NCBI RefSeq assembly: GCF_003945595.2
Contig: NW_024104356.1
Coordinates: 970,781-1,034,780 of the forward strand
DNA length: 64,000 bases
Source of the DNA: Pipra filicauda
Lineage: Eukaryota; Chordata; Aves; Passeriformes; Pipridae
Direction of reading: 5' to 3'
In this document: in pieces, positions 58,401 to 64,000 of the stretch
Layout: each line of letters begins with the position of its first letter
How positions within the stretch are numbered: position 1 is the first letter of the stretch
Notes under the pieces: generated by a model
Told to the model about the DNA's origin: nothing
The model's input: the letters and a program-made list of their open reading frames with translations, nothing else
Database searches by the model: none
Position numbers and translations under genes: made by a program

Positions 58401-61400
58401 CCTTAGGCAGGACCGCTGCTGTCGAAGGCTGCAGACCTATGGGTAGGGGCGTGCACAGTCTTAACCTTGCAGCTAACATGACTGTTTCTTGCATAAGGTT
58501 AATTCCTGGGCATGTGTCCACCCAGGCCCCTGTTCCTCACCACAGCTAGGGCTTATCCTGCTTTCAAACCCAAAGGCTAGAAGGAAACCAGTCTGTTCCC
58601 TGCAGCAGAGTGGCTGCTGACCATATGTCACTGAAGGAGCAGCTTGCTGGGATGAGCACCCACATGCAGTGATGTGTGGTCATGCCAAAAGATGGGGCTC
58701 TTGCCCTCTGTGTGCCCTGTGCCTTCAGTGAAGGGAGAAGCTGCAGCATGGGCCTGTTCAAGATGGGAAGCTCTCGCCAGCTCATCTGCGGTGCTTTGTT
58801 CACACACTGGTTTGTGGCTTCCGATGGGGGTGCTGAAGGGCAGGCGTCCTTGGAGGGACCTGCAGGGGATTAAGCAAATCCTTAACATGGTTCGGATGAT
58901 GCATTACCAGAGTTCTTGCATCCAGGGGCAAGGTTGTTTAATAGTATCTCCTGCCCTGGGAAGGGTATGAAAGGTCTTTTTGCATATGGGCCTAATTCCG
59001 GTAGATCTGTATGTTCCCCGAGCACCATGCAGCACAGCCTCGAGGCTCTGCTCCCCCTGTTTGAATCTGCACACAACTAATTACTTTTGCAGCAGCAGAA
59101 CAAAAAAAGCTATGTTGATAGCTCGGTTGAAAGGTTTTCAAGAAGTATCTCCCAGACTCTGGTATCCCTGAGTGGTTCAGTTGGTGCTTAGAATACTTTA
59201 GATGGTTCTTGGTCAGATAGTACAAAGGCCGGGATTTCCCATGGCATGTGGAGCTGGAGTTGGATTCAAGTCTTGAGAGGTCTTGGATGCCAGAGGAAGT
59301 TTTTGATCTAGGAGTTCTCTTCTTCCTTGTACAGTACCAGTACTGAGTACTTGTACCCCCATCCCTGTGCTTGCAGTTAGGAAGCTGTGTTCCAAGTGCA
59401 GTGTAAACAGGAGATCCCCCCAGGCTTCATGTGCTGTGAATCATGTCACAGTGTATCTTTGACCCTCTTGCATCCTATGTGAGTGTGAAGTGATGGTTCA
59501 CCTTTTGGATGAAGGAACACTGAAATGCCTTAGCGAGGAGCTGGCAGAGTCCTCCCAGTTTCCCTGCCCACGGCCTTCCTGGGTCCTGTGCTGATGGACA
59601 CGGCTGTGGATGCGTCACTGATCTTGGAACTAGTGAAATCCTTGGAGAAAGTGTTCTCTCCTCCATGGCATCTTTCTGAGGGTGTCACTGCTCTCTCAGA
59701 AATTGGTGAGAGCAGGTCTGCCATAGCAGGGCTTTGTCTTGTTTGCTTAAATGCTCTACTACCTCTCTTGTGTTCTCAGTCTGGACAGTGCTTTGAAAGA
59801 AAAGCCCAAGCCAGTGTCTGAGCATTTCAGAGCAGAGAAGATGAAGCAGGCCTATTACTCGATGCAGAAGATACCTGACCAGGTATGAAACATTCTCCTT
59901 TGATACTTGCACCATCCTCCCAAGCCCTTGTCCCCACCAGTCCCACAGGTCTATCCCTGGTCCCTCTTCATATTGTGTCCCTCTCTGAGGTCAGCCAAGT
60001 GATGGGGCACACTTAGGCTCCAGTGGGTTACAAGATCACTGATCAGAAATAAATTGGGTTTGCTTAAGCCAATGTCTCACTGACTCATTTGTACATATAA
60101 ATAAGTGTGTGCTGAGAGGCACATTGCCTACCAGTCCCCAAAACAGAGCCTGAGCACTGCCTGTGCAGCTCTTATAGCCTTTGCCTGCTGACCCTATGCA
60201 GGTTAGCAGGGCTGCTGGCCTTGTGTGCCTCCTGGCAGTGTGTGTGAGAGACTGGGCTGCAGAACTGGGGATCTCTTCAGTTCTGTGCAGTGTTGATGTT
60301 ATCACTGAGCCTAGAGTCCTTCAGTTTCCATGGGACATGTGCCCCAAAGAGCTCAGACACATGGAGACCTCTGCTTGAGAGATACTTCTCCCTGACCCTG
60401 GGTTGCTCTTGTCTGCAGGATTTTTATTCTTCTGTCTTGGATACCCTGACCCCAGATGATGTTCGCATCCTGGTGGAGACAGAGGATGAGTATTCCCGGC
60501 GTGGGCAGTTTGAGAGGGTGTTCCCCAGCCACATCTCTATGCGGTACCTGCGCTTCTTTGAGCAGCCTCGTTACTTCAACATCCTGGTGACCCAGTGGGA
60601 GCTCAAATACTACTTGAATAGACAGAAAGGTAACTTCCCTCCTAAAGCCTGACACAGCCACCTGAGTCAGGCAGGCTGCCTGCCGGCAGTCGTGGGAGGC
60701 TTCTGAGCTACGCATGTTCAGAGGGAGCTGCCTGCCTGCACACTAACCAGTAGGAAAAGTGTTACCCTCCTAGACTGCTTCAAATATCACAAAAAGCTTA
60801 TTCTGAGTTGAAAAGAGGTGATGACTGTTCGGCACCAGCACTTCTAGGTGCCTTGGGGATGAAGAGGCTGGGATTAGCTACATCAGCCTGTAGCTCTGGC
60901 CTCTTTTGAGAGAGAAACAGCTGGAGTTCCTAGCTTTGCTCCTTACAGGTGATCTGGGAAGGGAAGGAAAAATTTGGCCTATTCCCTGGTCTCCTGCAGC
61001 TTTCTAATTGATGAAAAATTGTCAGCATGCAGACAGAAATTTTTCCTAAGCACTAGAAATCTAGCTGACATTTCCACCTTTCCAGGACATAGTTCTGTAT
61101 TTTAATAAAAAACATCCTGTAATGAGGTGGCTGGACCAATTCCTTCTCACCCAAGGCTGTCTCTGTCACGGTAACAGTAGAGGCTGTTTGGGAGAGAGAA
61201 TCCATGAGGTCTAGCATGATGGATTAGTGGACAAAAAGAAAGAGGCTGTGGCTCAGGGCTCTCTGTCCAACATCTGATCTAGTTGGATAGGCTTCTGCAG
61301 GAGCTGGCCCTCCACTGTGATGTCCGTATGTGTGCTCCCAGCCCGGCTGTCATGCAGAGAAAAAAGAAAAATGCTTTTGTCCCTTTTCACTGGTGTTAAA

Positions 61401-63524
61401 GCAAATATCAAAGGGGTCAGTAACAGTCTTTCACAGGGAGATGGAAACCTCATAGCCCTCTTCAGCTGCATTGTCAGCATGTGTCATACTTTGCCTCGCT
61501 AATACCTTTGCTGGATGCTCTCCCGTCAGCTGGAAGGAAGATCCTGTCATCATTCTCACTGAAGTGCTGCCCAGAACTTTGTAGCTTAGGCCAGGGTCCT
61601 GGGTCAGTGCTCCAGCTTCCCCAAAGCAGCCCAGTGAGCGGATTTACTCTCCCCATTCATTGCTGTTCACCTCTGAGCAGAACCCAACTTCCCCTGTCCC
61701 CTTCCTGTTCCCCTGTGTTCCATGCCTTCCTCTCACCCTAGCCAGCAAGGTGCAAAGCCTGTGTAGGTGCACAGGCTGAGGACAGGGTGTCCAAGCTGCC
61801 CCACTCCCCTCAGCCCCAACACATGTGTTTGTTTTTTTTTTTTTACAAGATTCTGGGGCTTGCTGACAGGTCACTGAGGAGCAGAGTTTGGACAGCAAGG
61901 ATTTCTCCTGTAGCCAGGACTGGTATCATATAGCAAACTACAGTAATCCCAGCTGGACAGCATCAAGTTCCTGGCCATTGCTCTGCTGGTTCTTAAATCT
62001 CAAGGCACCTTAGCTTCTGCTATGACCTGAAGGCTCTTGAAAACAGGACGGGAGCAGCCCTGGGTTTCTCAATGTTTTTGGGTTATTTCTGGTCAGTGCA
62101 GTCGAACATGTGACTCTGTTTCAAGATGACCTCTCTGTGCTCTGGAGCACTGTGCCTTGTGTGTGGTGAGAGGAATGGTCCCTTCCCGTCACACCAGTGA
62201 TGAGCTCGGTCCCACTGTCAGGGATGGAGACCAGGTCTCAGTCCACATTGAGCTCTGGATGAATCCCTGCAGGGAGGAGATGATACACTGGGATGCTGCA
62301 GCTGATCAGTGCTGTGTAAGGAGGAGGTTACCTGAGCTGCCCTCCTCTGGGAAAGAGGCCGATGACAGCAAAGCTGCTCTACATTTGTGTTGTAGGAACT
62401 TTCACCGGTGCAGCCCAAATCAGGTGCTGCTGTTGGCAGGCACTGGGCTCAGGGGGACAGCCAATCTGGTCTAATTTGGCAAATCTTGTGTTGCCCCAGT
62501 TTCCCTGTTTCACTGAGACTGCTGCATGGAGTGTCTTGGCTCCCTGGGAGGAAGGCAGGCACTGCAGCAGCCCATGTGCTGGTGTTTGCTCGTACAAAGG
62601 GTGAACGCCCTTGATTTACCCCATGTTTGCTGGCGGTCAGGCACGTGTTCAAGTAGTGATTGCATAGCATGTTCTGCGTGGTCAGTGCAGCATATTTACA
62701 TGCTTCAAGCTGGGAAGGCTTAACTCTTTGCAAACCTGGCTGTTCATTCTCACTTCTTGTCTTCTGTCGCTTCCCAGGTCTGGAGCTACTGAAGAACTGG
62801 TGTGTCAAAGGGTACCACACTGGGACAGGGACAGATTTTGCCCAGATGGTGCGTATGACTGTGGGTAAGGTAGTCAGAGAGGCTTGTTTGCCTGCCAGAG
62901 TTGGGTAGAGAGCCTGCTTGTTCTGCTTCCTCTGGTTCCTGCCTTACCTGTTTACCTCCTCCTTCCCTCTTTGCCAAGGCCTCTGGGAGTCTGGAAAAAC
63001 CCATGCTGCCCTATTTCCCATTCCCAGTAACATGAAGTCATGAACAGTATATCAGATCTACAAGTATTTTGCATCTGAATATCCTTGGGTGCACTGGGTA
63101 CAGCCCTACATATTTGGCACCTGGCCTGCCCTTTAGTCTCTTTGCGAGGGAGTCATCTCCGTCTGTCACTCTTGTGCCTTACAGCACACTGATGCACTGA
63201 AAGAAACCCACTCTTGACCTCGAGATGCTTTACTCCCACTTTCAGCAGAGGGATTCATTAGGCAGAGAGCAAAGACTGCTCTGTTTGCTATTCTTGGAAC
63301 AGTCTGGTGGCAGTGACGATGTGCGGCAGAGGCAGCTCTAGCTGAAGCTCTCTAGGGCAGCCTATGGCAGAGCATAGCAGGCTTGAGGGATTTTTGCCAT
63401 GACTTAAATAGCCATTCTGTTGTCTTTCTCTCCTCCTGTAGTGGTCATTGCCAAAGTCTTTCTTCCTCCAGAAGAGTAGCATTCAATCTAATGGCTTCAG
63501 CAAACTGGAACTGGGCAGACTGGG
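46415..63524 (+). CDS. TTLL4: Tubulin polyglutamylase TTLL4, 3' end missing (17 exons in window)
   Basis: ATP-grasp ligase of the tubulin tyrosine ligase-like family that adds glutamate chains to tubulin and other proteins such as NAP1. Exons: 46415-47628, 48270-48379, 48816-48879, 50579-50703, 51095-51205, 51754-51830, 52468-52662, 52746-52828, 53877-54005, 54601-54723, 56231-56329, 56860-56994, 57732-57869, 59780-59882, 60419-60629, 62778-62848, 63442-63524. Phases agree throughout, 3071 nt. A Ser-rich N-terminal region (first exon, 404 codons) precedes an acidic stretch ([13 protein letters not shown]). The TTL domain contains [28 protein letters not shown] (ATP grip), [21 protein letters not shown] and [20 protein letters not shown] (metal-binding Asp/Glu/Asn). 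It ends mid-protein after [13 protein letters not shown]. The start was chosen because MASSGPDH aligns with human MASAGTQH; an in-frame ATG at 46376 would add 13 residues. Confidence 0.96.
57101..57200. repeat. Intronic ~100-bp segment, copy 1 of a pair
   Basis: Lies in the TTLL4 intron before exon 57732-57869. It is similar along its whole length to 58190-58288 in the next intron, same orientation: shared CCTCCCTCTCCAGATTGC-like start, ATCTGCAGCT, AGAAAGCTTTG and GGGCATGCT end. It contains a perfect 6-bp hairpin at 57148-57165. Family unknown. Confidence 0.6.
58190..58288. repeat. Intronic ~100-bp segment, copy 2 of a pair
   Basis: Partner of 57101-57200, about 1.09 kb downstream, on the other side of TTLL4 exon 57732-57869. 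I estimate roughly 80% identity by eye. Flanking sequence is not similar. The hairpin region has changed but can still form a shorter imperfect stem. Confidence 0.6.
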
Positions 63525-64000
63525 GTAAGTTTGCACTGGCCGTGTGTTCACAGTGTGGCTTTAGGACTAGTGTCCTTGGAGAGAACTGGCAGCAGGGAAA
63601 GTAGCTTTGTTTAAGGGAAGAGGAGCAGGTTGGTTTGCAGGCTCTGAAGCCAGCTTCAGCTCTCTGGAGAGCCAACTGGTGGGTCTGGCATGATGTCTGC
63701 GTAACTGAACATGTCTCCTTGGCACTGTGCGCCCAGCTCAGATGGGAGTGAAGCCCAGAACAGCCAGATTGAGTAATGTTCAGGGCTGTCATGGTCAGGA
63801 CACGCTGACAAGATGTTCCCCTGATAGGGAACTGTGCCACTTCTGTGGGCACTGATGTGGTTAGCAGTGAGCAGAGGCTCTCAGCTGCAGCATAGACTGG
63901 GGGAGCAGTGAGGCCTCGAGGTCTGCCTCATTCTGCCAGCTTCCCTGAGCAAAGCTGGGCTACTGGCCCTGAGAGCTTCCTGCAGAGAGGTGAAGGATAG
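63525..64000 (+). other. TTLL4: TTLL4 intron at window edge
   Basis: Follows the GG/GTAAGT donor. No further exon is recognisable before the window ends, so the last part of TTLL4 lies outside. Confidence 0.6.

Noticed and set aside
59173..59184. tRNA A-box-like TGGTTCAGTTGG, suggesting a tRNA gene or tRNA-derived SINE
   Set aside because: No B box (GGTTCRANYCC) follows and no cloverleaf forms.
61829..61843. Poly-T run, considered as the tail of a minus-strand retroposed copy
   Set aside because: No recognisable gene body or target-site duplication beside it; probably a simple homopolymer in a TTLL4 intron.

Overview
The window looks like nuclear DNA from a bird. It holds six multi-exon vertebrate genes with GT-AG introns, compact intergenic spaces, CpG-rich promoters, fragments resembling CR1 and MIR retroposons, and one probable endogenous-retrovirus LTR. 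There are no bacterial, plasmid or CRISPR features. The species cannot be fixed from the sequence alone.

Layout: PLCD4 (+, 3' part only, 33-2981), ZNF142 (-, 13704-3768), BCS1L (+, 15311-18636), RNF25 (-, 26908-22273), STK36 (+, 27408-39188) and TTLL4 (+, 46415 to beyond the window). This is the same order and orientation as the human 2q35 block. Reading frames were rebuilt exon by exon and every junction keeps phase. BCS1L comes to 419 codons plus stop, ZNF142 to about 1962, RNF25 to 504, STK36 to 1333, and TTLL4 to about 1023 codons so far.

The arrangement alternates. PLCD4/ZNF142 and BCS1L/RNF25 are tail to tail. ZNF142/BCS1L and RNF25/STK36 are head to head across short GC-rich promoters with clustered CGGAAG (ETS/GABP-like) motifs. 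STK36 and TTLL4 are in tandem, with only about 230 bp between the STK36 stop and the first ATG of the TTLL4 leader. The functions are varied: phosphoinositide hydrolysis (PLCD4), a zinc-finger nuclear protein (ZNF142), mitochondrial complex III assembly (BCS1L), an E3 ubiquitin ligase (RNF25), a Hedgehog/cilium kinase (STK36) and a tubulin polyglutamylase (TTLL4). The last two share a cilium theme, and RFX X-box-like motifs lie at both of their promoters.

I found no clearly novel gene system. The observations most worth checking are a GC-AG intron in BCS1L, the X-box candidates, paired ~100-bp homologous segments flanking a TTLL4 exon, the missing STK36 poly(A) signal before the TTLL4 promoter, a possible kinase-only STK36 isoform, and zinc-ligand substitutions in ZNF142.
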